Shown here one piece after another: positions 7,149 to 15,341 of a DNA stretch of 64,000 nucleotides. How positions within the stretch are numbered: the first letter of the stretch is position 1; each line of letters begins with the position of its first letter. Position numbers and translations under genes: made by a program. Source of the DNA: CALMKX01 sp036274895. GTDB lineage: Bacteria > Acidobacteriota > Thermoanaerobaculia > Multivoradales > SZUA-115. The stretch covers positions 1 through 64,000 of the forward strand of contig DASUEU010000089.1 in the NCBI GenBank assembly GCA_036274895.1. Direction: 5' to 3'. The notes beneath the pieces were generated by a model, which was given only the letters and a program-made list of their open reading frames with translations, made no database searches and was not told the origin of the DNA.

Positions 7149-8002
7149 TCGGCGTCTTCCTTGGTCATGAAGTGGTCATAGAGGCGCATCAGCTCTTCTT
7201 CGGAGCCGAAGTGGATGCGCAGCTCGCCGCCCCGGCGGCGCCGCTGAATCTCGACCCGGGTCTGGAGGCGCTGGGTCAGCTTCTCCTCGGCAGCCCGGGT
7301 GTGGACGTCGACCCGCCGCTCCGGCTTGGTGGTGCCGCGCCGGGCCGGGGGCTGCGCCGCCAGGCGTTCGAGGTCACGCGCCGAGAGCCCTTCGCGCACC
7401 GCCCGCTCGGCGGCCGCGAGCTGCTCGTCGGGGCGCTCGATCCCGAGCAGTGGCCGGGCCTGGCCGGCAGTGAGGGTGCCGCTGCGCAGAAGGGCCTGGA
7501 CCCCCTCCGGGAGGTTGAGCAGCCGCAAGGCGTTGGCCACTGCGGCCCGGCTCTTGCCCACGGCGCGCCCGATCTCCTCCTGCGAGAGGCTGAAGTCGTC
7601 CCGCAGCATGCGGTAGGCCTCCGCTTCCTCGAGGGCGTTCAAGTCCGCGCGCTGGAGGTTCTCGACCAGGGCGAGCTCGAGCTGCTCGCGGTCGGTCACG
7701 GCCGGCCGGATCACCACCGGCACCTCGCTCAGGCCAGCGAGCTTGGAGGCCCGAAAACGCCGCTCCCCGGCGATGATCCAGTAGCCGTCGCCGCCGTCGG
7801 GTGAGACCAGGATCGGCTGCACCAGGCCCTGGGCACGAATCGAGTCGGCGAGCTCGGCCAGGTCCTCCTCGCGGAAGTGGCTACGGGGCTGGCGGGGATT
7901 GGGACGGAGGCGGTCGAGGGGTACCGTCTGGGCCGGGGCCGCAGCCGTCTCTGGGAGCAAGGCATCGAGGCCGCGGCCGAGGCCGCGCTTCTTGGTGGTC
8001 AC
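7145..8002 (-). CDS. parB: Chromosome-partitioning protein ParB
   Basis: A 285-aa ParB/Spo0J. The N-terminus (KRGLGRGLDALLP) is the ParA-stimulating region. Residues about 25-120 are the CTP-binding ParB/Srx domain with GERRFRAS and ENLQRADLNALEEA. A helix-turn-helix follows (LSQEEIGRAVGKSRAAVANALRLL) that reads parS. The C-terminus is a basic dimerisation part. It overlaps parA by four bases and the bactofilin by four bases, so the three genes are translationally coupled. Matching parS-like sequences lie at 9488-9557. Confidence 0.96.
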   Translation of the reverse strand: MTTKKRGLGRGLDALLPETAAAPAQTVPLDRLRPNPRQPRSHFREEDLAELADSIRAQGLVQPILVSPDGGDGYWIIAGERRFRASKLAGLSEVPVVIRPAVTDREQLELALVENLQRADLNALEEAEAYRMLRDDFSLSQEEIGRAVGKSRAAVANALRLLNLPEGVQALLRSGTLTAGQARPLLGIERPDEQLAAAERAVREGLSARDLERLAAQPPARRGTTKPERRVDVHTRAAEEKLTQRLQTRVEIQRRRRGGELRIHFGSEEELMRLYDHFMTKEDAE

Positions 8003-8754
8003 TTTTTGTCGAGAACCTCGCGGGCCAGGGCCAGGTAGGCCTCAGCGCCGCGACACTTGATGTCGTATTGGAGGATCGGCTTGCCGAAGCTGGGGGCCTC
8101 GGCGAGACGCACGTTGCGCGGGATGATCACCTGGAAGACCTTGTCGGTGAAGTGGCGGCGGATCTCGTCGACGATCTCGCGGGAGAGGTTGGTGCGATCG
8201 TCGTACATCGTCAAGAGGATGCCGGCGATGGTCAGGCGGGGATTGAGCCCCCCCTGGACGCGACGCACCGTGGCGACCAGCTCGCTCACGCCCTCGAGGG
8301 CGAAGTACTCGCACTGTAGCGGGACAATCACGCCGTCGGCTGCCGATAGTGCCCCCACCGTCAGGTGCCCGAGCGAGGGCGGACAGTCGACCAGGATGTA
8401 GTCGAAGCGCTCCACCACGCTCGCCAGGGCGTTCTTGAGCCGCTGCTCCCAGCCGGGGTTGCCCACGAACTCGACCTCGACCCCCACGAGGTCACGGTCT
8501 GCGGGGGCCAGGGAGAGGTTCGGGAAGCCGGTGTCGCGGACGACCTGCGCCAGCTGCACCTCTCCCGTCAGGGCGTGGTAGAGGTGTGGCTTGCCGGCTC
8601 GCTCGCCGAGCCCGCGGGTGGCGTTGCCCTGCGGGTCGCAATCGACCAGCAGGACCTTCTTCTCGAGCGCAGCCAGGCCGGCCGCGAGGTTGATGGCGGT
8701 GGTGGTCTTGCCGACCCCACCTTTCTGGTTGGCGATGGCGAAGATCGTGCCCAT
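7999..8754 (-). CDS. parA: Chromosome-partitioning ATPase ParA (Soj)
   Basis: A 251-aa ParA. It begins at the ATG of MGTIFAIANQ; upstream in-frame sequence is spurious. A deviant Walker A with signature lysine (QKGGVGKTTT, residues about 9-18), the Walker A' region DCDPQGNAT, and the Walker B-like VDCPPSLG are all present. It binds DNA with ATP and works with ParB to move origin regions. The usual rsmG-parA-parB order is kept, with rsmG 24 bp upstream on the same strand. Confidence 0.96.
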   Translation of the reverse strand: MGTIFAIANQKGGVGKTTTAINLAAGLAALEKKVLLVDCDPQGNATRGLGERAGKPHLYHALTGEVQLAQVVRDTGFPNLSLAPADRDLVGVEVEFVGNPGWEQRLKNALASVVERFDYILVDCPPSLGHLTVGALSAADGVIVPLQCEYFALEGVSELVATVRRVQGGLNPRLTIAGILLTMYDDRTNLSREIVDEIRRHFTDKVFQVIIPRNVRLAEAPSFGKPILQYDIKCRGAEAYLALAREVLDKK

Positions 8755-8777
8755 TGGGTTTCCGTGGCCGCTTCCGG

Positions 8778-9425
8778 TCAGAGCCGTCCGATCTCGAGGA
8801 TCCGTCGATGGTGGGAGCCGGCGAGGGGTTGCTCCCTCTCGACTCGCCAACCCTGGGGCACGACGGGATCTTGCTCTCCAACCCACAGCAAGAAACGGGC
8901 TCCGGGGGGAAGGCGCTCGGCCAAGGCCGCGAGCAGATCCGCATCGAGCCGCAGAGCACGGGAGGTCACCAGATCGACGTCCGAGCCCAGGCCGGCTGGC
9001 AGCGGGAGCGCGACTCTAACATCGAGCACCCGGCCCGGCAACGCGGCCTTGGCGAGGACCATCTCGAGGAAGGCGACCTTCTTCTGTCGCACCTCGACCA
9101 GGGTCACGTGGCAGCCTGGCAGGGCGGCCGCCAGCACCAGGCCCGGGAATCCTGCCCCGCTGCCGAGATCGAGGAGCCGGCGGTCGGATGGGCGGACGAG
9201 AGGGAGGGCGGCCAGCGATTCGCCGTAGTGTCGCGCGAAGATCTCGGCCGGCGGCGCTGGGGAGACCAGGGAGACCAGCCGGTTCCAGCGCGCCAGCTCC
9301 CGGTAGTGGAGGTGGAGGGCCGCCACCGCCGGCTCAGAGAGTGGCAACGGAGAGACGCTCGCCAAAGCGCGCCGGAACGACTCGACGTCGAGCTCGGGAA
9401 GCACGCGCCGGAGCTTGGCGGCCAT
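8778..9425 (-). CDS. rsmG: 16S rRNA (guanine-527-N7)-methyltransferase RsmG
   Basis: A 215-aa GidB/RsmG methyltransferase. The S-adenosylmethionine-binding loop LDLGSGAGFPG is clear, followed by VTLVEVRQKKVAFL and the conserved VTSRA strand. The start is the ATG at 9423-9425 (MAAKLRRVLPELD); longer upstream reading runs through the parS-like repeats and is unlikely. There is no obvious ribosome-binding site, and a perfect 12-bp stem-loop lies 18 bases upstream in the leader. It heads the rsmG-parA-parB-bactofilin unit. Confidence 0.93.
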   Translation of the reverse strand: MAAKLRRVLPELDVESFRRALASVSPLPLSEPAVAALHLHYRELARWNRLVSLVSPAPPAEIFARHYGESLAALPLVRPSDRRLLDLGSGAGFPGLVLAAALPGCHVTLVEVRQKKVAFLEMVLAKAALPGRVLDVRVALPLPAGLGSDVDLVTSRALRLDADLLAALAERLPPGARFLLWVGEQDPVVPQGWRVEREQPLAGSHHRRILEIGRL

Positions 9426-9442
9426 GGGACGCAGTCTCGCAG

Positions 9443-9470
9443 CCGGCCCTCTTGGAGGCAAGAGGGCCGG
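9443..9470 (-). other. 12-bp perfect stem-loop in the rsmG leader
   Basis: CCGGCCCTCTTG (9443-9454) pairs perfectly with CAAGAGGGCCGG (9459-9470) around a GAGG loop. It sits between the parS-like repeats and the rsmG start. No T tract follows on either strand, so a leader hairpin affecting rsmG translation, or a processing site, is likelier than a terminator. Confidence 0.45.
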
Positions 9471-9487
9471 GGCTCGACAGGGCTGCC

Positions 9488-9557
9488 GTTTCACGAGAAA
9501 CTTCACGGTGAAACAACAATGGTGGGTTTCACGGGGAACCTCACGGTGAAACAACAA
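9488..9557. repeat. Duplicated parS-like element (ParB-binding candidate)
   Basis: Two 32-bp copies, 9488-9519 and 9526-9557, match at 29 of 32 positions. Each begins with a near-match to the parS core GTTTCACGTGAAAC: GTTTCACGAGAAAC (13 of 14) in copy 1 and GTTTCACGGGGAAC (12 of 14) in copy 2. Each also carries a second half-dyad TTCACGGTGAAAC or CTCACGGTGAAAC. The place, just upstream of rsmG-parA-parB near the origin genes, is typical for parS. The last base of copy 1 is the A of an ATG for the LAGLIDADG gene, and copy 2 lies inside that frame. Confidence 0.65.
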
Positions 9558-9893
9558 GCCCTCTCGGACTTCGACCTCGGCTTCTTCCTCGGCATCCTGG
9601 TGGGGGAAGGGCATTTTGGCGGTGACGGCCGCCAGCCCCACATCACGGTGCGCATGCACACCGACCACGAAGCGCTCTTCCTCTGGCTGGCTTCGACCTT
9701 CCCTGGGAGCCGCCTCTATGGCCCCTACCATCATTCCGGCCGCAGCTACTACCAGTGGATGGCACGAGGGAGCTGCCTTCGCGAGCAGATCGTGCCCCTG
9801 CTCGACCGCGTGCTCACGCCCGCCGTCGACGGCAAGGCTCACGCGCGGTACCTGGCGATGAAGGAACGCTACCGGCTCTCCGCGCCAGCCTAA
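9519..9893 (+). CDS. Stand-alone LAGLIDADG homing-endonuclease-like protein
   Basis: A 124-aa protein with a single LAGLIDADG-type motif (GFFLGILVGEGHF, residues about 21-33), followed by the usual strand-helix pattern (HITVRMHTDHEALFLWLAS) and a C-terminal PLLDRVLTPAVDGK helix ending in a KxxAR-type segment. One motif implies a homodimer. The acidic motif residue is glutamate in GEG, acceptable for catalysis in this family. It is not inside an intron or intein; it lies free between jag and rsmG, opposite to both. An alternative GTG at 9546 has GGGGA seven bases upstream and would leave the parS-like repeats almost wholly noncoding. Its target may be in this intergenic region (inference). Confidence 0.7.
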   Translation: MVGFTGNLTVKQQALSDFDLGFFLGILVGEGHFGGDGRQPHITVRMHTDHEALFLWLASTFPGSRLYGPYHHSGRSYYQWMARGSCLREQIVPLLDRVLTPAVDGKAHARYLAMKERYRLSAPA

Positions 9894-10699
9894 GCCGGGC
9901 CGCGCAGCGACACCGTCACGCGCTTGAAGAAGCCTTCGCCGTCACTCTCCGTCCGAACCTCGGGATCCTCCGCGAGCGTCATGTGGACGACCCGCCGCTC
10001 GCCGGGGCTCAGGGGTGCCAGGCTCACGGGGCGCCCGCTCCGCCGCACCAGGTCCGCGGTCTCCTTCGCCAAACGCTGCAGCTCCTCTTCCCGGCCGCTG
10101 CGATAGCCGCCGCTGTCCACCCGGCAGACCGGCCCCTCTCCCCCGCCCCGCAGCAGGCGCGGCAAAAGGTACTCGATGGCCTGGAGCACCTCCGCCTCCT
10201 CGGCCAGCAGGCGGTCACGGCCGGGACCCGTCAGCTCCACCCGCACCCCTTCCGCGTCCTGCTCGATCTGCGCTGAGAGCTCGAGACCGGTCAGGCGGAT
10301 CAGGGACTGGAGAGCACGCTCCGCAGTGACCTCCTCACCCGTCCGGACCTGAGCCCGGACGGGACGGAACGGGGGCTCGCCGCGGCTCTCGCCGCGGGGC
10401 GTCGGCGCCTCTGGCCGCGGGAGCGGCGGCGCGGGGAGCGGCGCGGCCCGTCGTGCCGCCGCCGCAGGGGCCGGTGTGGGCCGACCCGCCGCCGGCGCAG
10501 GGCGGGCGGGGCGCGGGCCCCGGGGGTTGGCGGGATCGACCTCGATGACCAGCCGGCGCGGGATGCGCACGAAGCCGTGCCGCTTGGGCACCTCGCGATA
10601 GCCCAACTCCTCGGGTGGGATCTGGTGATGACGGGCAGCCGCGAGCAGGGCCTGCTCCAGTGTCTGCCCGGTGAAATACCGCCGATTCGACTCGCTCAT
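9890..10699 (-). CDS. jag: Jag/KhpB-type RNA-binding protein (KH and R3H domains)
   Basis: A 269-aa Jag (SpoIIIJ-associated) protein. Residues 1-53 are the Jag N-terminal domain (YFTGQTLEQALLAAA, KRHGFVRIPRRLVIEVD). A proline/alanine/arginine-rich linker of about 60 residues follows, then a KH-like domain (about 120-195) and an R3H domain at the end with GERRVVHMTLAEDPEVRTES. It binds RNA and is normally paired with YidC, as here, 21 bp downstream of yidC. The last four bases overlap the convergent LAGLIDADG gene. Confidence 0.93.
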   Translation of the reverse strand: MSESNRRYFTGQTLEQALLAAARHHQIPPEELGYREVPKRHGFVRIPRRLVIEVDPANPRGPRPARPAPAAGRPTPAPAAAARRAAPLPAPPLPRPEAPTPRGESRGEPPFRPVRAQVRTGEEVTAERALQSLIRLTGLELSAQIEQDAEGVRVELTGPGRDRLLAEEAEVLQAIEYLLPRLLRGGGEGPVCRVDSGGYRSGREEELQRLAKETADLVRRSGRPVSLAPLSPGERRVVHMTLAEDPEVRTESDGEGFFKRVTVSLRGPA

Positions 10700-10720
10700 G
10701 ACGCTCTCCTGCCCCCCGGC

Positions 10721-12442
10721 TCAGGCCGGCTTCGCCTTCTTCTTGGCCGGTTTGCTGGTCTTGACCACTGTCTCACCGCCATCCCGGGCCGCCTTCCAAC
10801 GGTTGTAGAACCACTGCTGGATGATCGACATCACGTTGTTGGTCAGCCAGTAGAGCACCAGTCCGGACGGCGCACCCGCGAAGAGGAAGGTGAAGACGAT
10901 CGGCAGGAGCAGCATCATCTTGCGCTGGAGGTCATTGCCCGCGGACGGCATCATCCAGGTCTGGGCGAACTGGGTGGCCCCCATGACGATGGGCAAGACG
11001 AAGTAGGGGTCCCGGGTGGACAGGTCCTGCACCCACAGCAGCCACGGCGCGTGGCGCAGCTCGTACGAGACCGACAGGATCTTGAAGAAGGCGAAGAAGA
11101 CCGGCAACTGGAGGACCATGGGCAGGCAGCCCCCGGCGGGGTTCACGCCCTCGCTGCGATAGAGGGCCATCACCTCGTCGTTCATCTGGCGCTGGGCCTC
11201 CAGGTTCGGCCGCCCCTGCTTGTCCCGCATCCGGCCGGAGTACTTGGCGCGAATCGCCTGAATGCGCGGGTTGAGCTCCTGGAGCCTGCCCATCGAGACC
11301 ATCGACTTGTGGGTCAGGGGCAACAGCAGAACCTTGATCAGCACGGTCATCAGCACGATGGCCCAGCCGTAGTTCTCGACCACGTTGTCGTAGAGCCACT
11401 CGAGGCCGATCATCAAGGGCCGGGCCAGCCAGCCGAAGAAGCCGAGGTTGACCGTCCTTTGCAGCCCCCCGGGCAGAGCGGCGAGCGTGTCGAACTGCTT
11501 GCCGCCCCAATAGCTGGCTGCCTCGAAACGCTCGCTGACGGGCACCAGCTCGAGGCCGTAGTCGAACGGCAGGCCTTGCTGTTCCGGCGGCAGCTCTCCC
11601 TCCGTCGGTACCCGTCGCAGGGTACCCTCGCCGCCTTCAGCCCGAGACTCGGTGGTGTAGGTCGGCAGCCGGACCTCCGCGAGGGAGACCCGGGGCAGCA
11701 CCGCCGAGAGGAAGTAGTTGTCGTCGAGAGCGACCCAGGCGAGACCAACGCCCGCCACCGGCGGCCGGGCCTTGCCGGACTTGGCATCGAGCCGCTCGAC
11801 GCCCCCCGGGCCGGCGTACACCACCGCTCGCTGGTGGTAGGTGCTCTTGAGCTCTTCGGGACCCGGGTTGCCGATACCGGGGCCGAAGAACACCGCATAG
11901 GGCTGCGGGGCCGTGATCTCGGCCACCAGCATCCCCTTCGGGTCGAAGCCGAAGCGCTTCTCCGCCGCACCCGCCTCTCCGCGATAGCGGAAGACCACCG
12001 CGCCGTCGCTGCCCTTCTCGAAGGCGAAGAGCACGTCGTTCAAGGGATGCGCCGCGCCGGCGCCGCCCGTCAGGCCGAAGGGAAAGAGCCCTCCGGAGCG
12101 CGAGCGCACCAGCTCCAGCGTGGCCTCGCCGCCGATGGCCCGGTCATGGGTCTTGAAGGAGATCAGCTGGCCGCCCCGGTTGGTGAAGACGGCCACCCCG
12201 GTAGGACCCTCGAGCGTGACCCGCTCCTCGCTCGCCGCAGCGATGGGCTCGGCGGCTGCCACGGGCTGCGGTGGCACCGCACCGGGCGCCGGCGTGGCGG
12301 CGGCGAGCGGCGCCGCGGCCGAGACCTCGGCCGGCGGCGGCGGTGTGGGAATGGCGGGCTTCTTGGCGGGAAAGAGCTGGCCCCAGAGCAGCAGGATGCC
12401 AACCGAGATGACGACGAACAGCAACAGGCGACGGGTTTCCAC
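10721..12442 (-). CDS. yidC: Membrane protein insertase YidC
   Basis: A 573-aa YidC/OxaA. Residues 4-20 are the first membrane helix (LLLFVVISVGILLLW), followed by an Ala/Pro-rich linker and a large periplasmic beta domain typical of Gram-negative YidC. The C-terminal core from about residue 350 contains the five insertase helices, with KSMVSMGRLQELNP, the catalytic-groove arginine region, GCLPMVLQLPVFFAFF and LTNNVMSIIQQW. A lysine-rich tail follows. It inserts membrane proteins with or without Sec and sits in the standard rpmH-rnpA-yidD-yidC-jag order. Confidence 0.97.
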   Translation of the reverse strand: METRRLLLFVVISVGILLLWGQLFPAKKPAIPTPPPPAEVSAAAPLAAATPAPGAVPPQPVAAAEPIAAASEERVTLEGPTGVAVFTNRGGQLISFKTHDRAIGGEATLELVRSRSGGLFPFGLTGGAGAAHPLNDVLFAFEKGSDGAVVFRYRGEAGAAEKRFGFDPKGMLVAEITAPQPYAVFFGPGIGNPGPEELKSTYHQRAVVYAGPGGVERLDAKSGKARPPVAGVGLAWVALDDNYFLSAVLPRVSLAEVRLPTYTTESRAEGGEGTLRRVPTEGELPPEQQGLPFDYGLELVPVSERFEAASYWGGKQFDTLAALPGGLQRTVNLGFFGWLARPLMIGLEWLYDNVVENYGWAIVLMTVLIKVLLLPLTHKSMVSMGRLQELNPRIQAIRAKYSGRMRDKQGRPNLEAQRQMNDEVMALYRSEGVNPAGGCLPMVLQLPVFFAFFKILSVSYELRHAPWLLWVQDLSTRDPYFVLPIVMGATQFAQTWMMPSAGNDLQRKMMLLLPIVFTFLFAGAPSGLVLYWLTNNVMSIIQQWFYNRWKAARDGGETVVKTSKPAKKKAKPA

Positions 12443-12478
12443 GGTGGCTCGGTTCCTTCGAAGAGGCGGCTGAGAGGC

Positions 12479-12685
12479 TCAGGGGAGATCGATCCCGCCC
12501 GGGTGGAGGGGGTGGCAGCGGCACAGCCGGCGCGCCGCCCGCCAGCTCCCGCGGGCAGCGCCATACTTGAGCACCGCCAGGCGAGCGTACTCCGAACAGC
12601 TGGGGGAGAAGCGGCAGGCGCGGGGCAGCAGTGGGGACAGCCAGCGCTTGTAGCCTTCAAGAACAACCACAAGCAGGCGCTTCAT
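12479..12685 (-). CDS. yidD: Membrane protein insertion efficiency factor YidD
   Basis: A 68-aa YidD, too short to be obvious by length alone. The family signature is complete: LVVVLEGYKRWLSPLL, then CRFSPSCSEYA with its cysteines, and CRCHPLHPGGIDLP at the end. It starts at the ATG overlapping the rnpA stop (ATGA), so it is translationally coupled to rnpA. It is a small membrane-associated amphipathic protein that aids YidC-dependent insertion. Confidence 0.95.
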   Translation of the reverse strand: MKRLLVVVLEGYKRWLSPLLPRACRFSPSCSEYARLAVLKYGAARGSWRAARRLCRCHPLHPGGIDLP

Positions 12686-13071
12686 GGCGCGCCCGCCGAG
12701 GCCCGCGGGAGCACCCGGCCGAACAAGCCCAGCAACTCGGCGGCCAGGGCCGAGAAGTCGCTCTGGGCTGCCGCCGGCTGCAGATGCACCACCAAGTCGT
12801 GGGCGGGCAGCTCGCTGCGTCGGTTCCATCGCCGGTAGATCTCTCGCACTCGGCGCTTCAGGCGCTGGCGGACCACGGCCTTGCCGACCTTGCGACTCGC
12901 CGTGATGCCCAGACGGGGGTGATCACACTGGTTCTTGATCGTATGTAGGGTGAGCAGGGTGCCGCGGAGGCGGCGGCCCTGGCGGTAGCATCTCAGATAG
13001 TCCGACCGCCGGCGGAGCTTCTCGTCACGAGTGAGGCGCTGTCCGCCGCCCGCCGGCGAGCGCTCGGACAC
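12682..13071 (-). CDS. rnpA: Ribonuclease P protein component
   Basis: A 129-aa RnpA, the protein subunit that helps the RNase P RNA mature tRNA 5' ends. The signature is SRKVGKAVVRQRLKRRVREIYR (split here as SRKVGKAVVRQR and LKRRVREIYRR), and the N-terminal LRRRSDYLRCYRQGRR is also typical. It lies 13 bp after rpmH and overlaps yidD by four bases. Confidence 0.95.
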   Translation of the reverse strand: MSERSPAGGGQRLTRDEKLRRRSDYLRCYRQGRRLRGTLLTLHTIKNQCDHPRLGITASRKVGKAVVRQRLKRRVREIYRRWNRRSELPAHDLVVHLQPAAAQSDFSALAAELLGLFGRVLPRASAGAP

Positions 13072-13084
13072 CGCCCTCTCCCGT

Positions 13085-13219
13085 CTAGACGCAGAGACGC
13101 TTACGACCCTTGCGGCGACGACGGCTCAGCACCGCGCGGCCGTGGCGGGTCTTCATGCGCTCGCGGAAGCCGTGGGTCCGCTTGCGGCGGAGGTTGTTCG
13201 GCTGGAAGGTCCTCTTCAC
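13085..13219 (-). CDS. rpmH: 50S ribosomal protein L34
   Basis: A 44-aa L34, below the usual length cutoff for gene calls. It reads from a GTG: (M)KRTFQPNNLRRKRTHGFRER, then MKTRHGRAVLSRRRRKGRKR and LCV. Every family-specific position is present. An AAGG-containing purine run precedes the GTG. It is the first gene of the rpmH-rnpA-yidD-yidC-jag unit. Confidence 0.96.
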   Translation of the reverse strand: MKRTFQPNNLRRKRTHGFRERMKTRHGRAVLSRRRRKGRKRLCV

Positions 13220-13293
13220 GGCGCGCTACCTTTCCCTTGGGATTTCGAGTTCTCACTTCCCCGCCAATGGGCAGGCACAGACACGAACCCCGG

Positions 13294-13323
13294 AGACTAG
13301 TCCATCCGCGCGGGCCGGGTCAA
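13294..13323 (-). promoter_or_regulatory. Candidate rpmH promoter
   Basis: On the minus strand TTGACC (13318-13323) and TAGTCT (13294-13299) are 18 bp apart and about 75 bp upstream of the rpmH GTG. The -35 is good and the -10 weak. It is the best candidate I see in the 144-bp gap before the divergent hydrolase. Confidence 0.35.
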
Positions 13324-13363
13324 CCCGACCCGCTGCCCGTGCAGCGCTGCCATACTCCCCATC

Positions 13364-14533
13364 ATGCCCGCCCACCCCCTCCTCCGCCTCGAGGCGGCGC
13401 TCGGCGAGTTGCTGCTGGCCCTCACCGTGGGTCGCCGGCTGCCGCCGCTGCCGACGCCGCAGCGGACGACCTCGGCTCCCCCAGAAGACCTCCCGGCCTT
13501 GTGGCAACAGATCGCCGCCCTGCCGCGGGACGAGCGCCCGCGCTCCGGCCTCGCCGCCACGCTGGCTCTCGCCCGAGGCAGCATGTGGGAGAAGCTCGCC
13601 GACCAGTACCCGGACCTCGCCGGGGAGAGCCCGGCCCCGCCGGGGTTCACCGAACTGCGCAGCCCCGCCGAGGAGCCCGGTCGCCTCGACCTCGTGGCCT
13701 TCTTTCGTCCACCGGACGCAGGGCGACCTATCCTCTTCGTGCTCCACGGCCTCTTCGACAGCAAGCGCGCCGGCTATGCCGTTCGGGCGGCAACGGCCCT
13801 CGCCGAGCAGGGGTTCGGGGTCCTCGTGCCGGACCTGCGTTGGCACGGCCGGCACCTGGGGGGATCGGCCCTCGGCTCCCTGGGCCTCGAAGAGGCGGGA
13901 GACCTGCTCGCCTGGGCCGCCTGGATCTGCCAGCGGTTCCCCGGCCACGACCTCGGGCTGCTCGGCTTCAGCCTGGGCGCGATGGTGGTCATCCACACCC
14001 TGGCCGCCGATCGGCGACGGCTCTTCCGCGCCGGCGGCGTCGCCTTCTCGCCCGCCGGCTCTCTCGCCGCGACCGTCGACTACGTCGATGAGACCGGGCT
14101 CTTCGCGCGCCCTTGGGGCCGGGGGGTGATGCCGTGGGTGCTGCGCATGGGGATGAAGCGACGGCTGGGCGTGCTGGGGATCCCCTTGGCCCGGCGGCAG
14201 CCCTTTCGGGCCCTGGTGCAGTACTTCGGAGAGCGGCTACCTGCGGTCGGAGACTTCCTGCTCGCGGCCGACCCGTGCGCCGCCCTGGCGCGGGTGCGCT
14301 CGCCGCTGCTGGTCGTCGGCGGCGTCAACGATCCGATGTTTCCGCCCGAGACGACCGCCGCCCTCGGGGCGGCCGGCGCCGCGGCTCGACCCTGGGTCGA
14401 GGTCGTCTCTCTCTCCTGGGGCGGTCACGTGGCCTGCTTCGCCGCCTCGCCCCGCTGGACGATGTCGGCGATCGACCTCTTCTTCGCGCACAGCGCGCGG
14501 CTGACGACGGCTGGGGTGGATGCGGGGGGCTGA
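13364..14533 (+). CDS. Alpha/beta-hydrolase fold protein
   Basis: A 389-aa hydrolase. The oxyanion strand FVLHGLFDSKR, the nucleophile elbow GFSLGAM (serine), a late aspartate in VVGGVNDPMFPP, and a histidine in WGGHVACF give the expected Ser-Asp-His order. The N-terminal 100 residues are helical and precede the fold. The layout is like the YheT/EMB8 group of esterase-like proteins, but the substrate cannot be told. No signal peptide is visible. It is divergent from rpmH and is followed by two tRNA genes on the other strand. Confidence 0.75.
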   Translation: MPAHPLLRLEAALGELLLALTVGRRLPPLPTPQRTTSAPPEDLPALWQQIAALPRDERPRSGLAATLALARGSMWEKLADQYPDLAGESPAPPGFTELRSPAEEPGRLDLVAFFRPPDAGRPILFVLHGLFDSKRAGYAVRAATALAEQGFGVLVPDLRWHGRHLGGSALGSLGLEEAGDLLAWAAWICQRFPGHDLGLLGFSLGAMVVIHTLAADRRRLFRAGGVAFSPAGSLAATVDYVDETGLFARPWGRGVMPWVLRMGMKRRLGVLGIPLARRQPFRALVQYFGERLPAVGDFLLAADPCAALARVRSPLLVVGGVNDPMFPPETTAALGAAGAAARPWVEVVSLSWGGHVACFAASPRWTMSAIDLFFAHSARLTTAGVDAGG

Positions 14534-14541
14534 GAGGGCAA

Positions 14542-14631
14542 TGGCGGAGAGGGTGGGATTCGAACCCACGGACCGGTTGCCCGGTCAACGGTTTTCGAGA
14601 CCGCCCCGATCGACCACTCCGGCACCTCTCC
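14542..14631 (-). tRNA. tRNA-Ser (CGA)
   Basis: On the minus strand GGAGAGG pairs with CCTCTCC, with discriminator G and an encoded CCA. The anticodon loop CTCGAAA gives CGA for UCG. A long variable arm of the class II type (TTGACCGGGCAACCGGTCC region) and T-loop TTCGAAT are present. Length 90 nt including CCA. Confidence 0.95.
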
Positions 14632-14649
14632 GTGCTCAAGATCTTGCGT

Positions 14650-14739
<90 letters not shown>

Positions 14740-14749
14740 ACGGACCTGC

Positions 14750-15247
14750 TCAAAGAACTTCACCCTGCTGCGGTTGCTCTCCCCGTCGCAGGGCCTGGAA
14801 GAACTGCCGGAGCAGCTCCCCACAGCGAGGCGCGAGGATACCACTACTCACCTCGAGACGGTGATTGAGGCGAGGGTCACGCACCAGGTCCCCCAGCGAG
14901 CCGCACCAGCCGGCCTTGGGGTCTGCCGCCCCGTAGACCAGCCGATCGACACGGCTGTTGACCAGCGCCCCCGCGCACATGGCGCACGGCTCCAAGGTCA
15001 CGTAGATCGTGGTGCCGGCGAGCCGCCAGGTCCCCAGCCGGCTCGCCGCTTCACGCAGGGCGAAGATCTCGGCATGAGCGAGTGGATCCTGGTCGGTCTC
15101 CCGCCGGTTGTGGCCCCGTCCCACGACCTCACCCTCGGCGACGAGCACGGCCCCGACCGGCACCTCGCCCATCGCCGCGGCCTTCTCGGCCTCGGCAAGC
15201 GCCTGCTGCATGTAGGTTTCGTCCTGCTCGGCGGTGAGGAGCGGCAT
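14750..15247 (-). CDS. tadA: tRNA-specific adenosine deaminase TadA
   Basis: A 165-aa zinc-dependent deaminase that converts wobble adenosine 34 to inosine, chiefly in tRNA-Arg(ACG). The zinc site and proton shuttle are complete: HAE (H58, E60) and PCAMC (C88, C91), plus VYGAADPKAG. The length is normal for TadA. It starts at the ATG at 15247 and is immediately downstream of nothing on its strand, with the divergent SRP RNA about 95 bp away. Confidence 0.93.
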   Translation of the reverse strand: MPLLTAEQDETYMQQALAEAEKAAAMGEVPVGAVLVAEGEVVGRGHNRRETDQDPLAHAEIFALREAASRLGTWRLAGTTIYVTLEPCAMCAGALVNSRVDRLVYGAADPKAGWCGSLGDLVRDPRLNHRLEVSSGILAPRCGELLRQFFQALRRGEQPQQGEVL

Positions 15248-15341
15248 GGCGACCTCGGTGCCGGGATCGTAGCAGCCACCGGGAACCTGCCTTTACTTCC
15301 CTCCGGTGGCCGCATAGCATGGGGAGCCCGCCAGCGGCGGG

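Noticed and set aside
8754..9518. Upstream extension of the LAGLIDADG frame (open back to 8754)
   Set aside because: The extension is the antisense of rsmG and lacks family similarity; the ATG at 9519 or GTG at 9546 gives a normal-length endonuclease domain.
9488..9557. CRISPR-like repeat
   Set aside because: Only two copies with a 6-bp spacer between them; the parS-like core and genome position explain the pair better.
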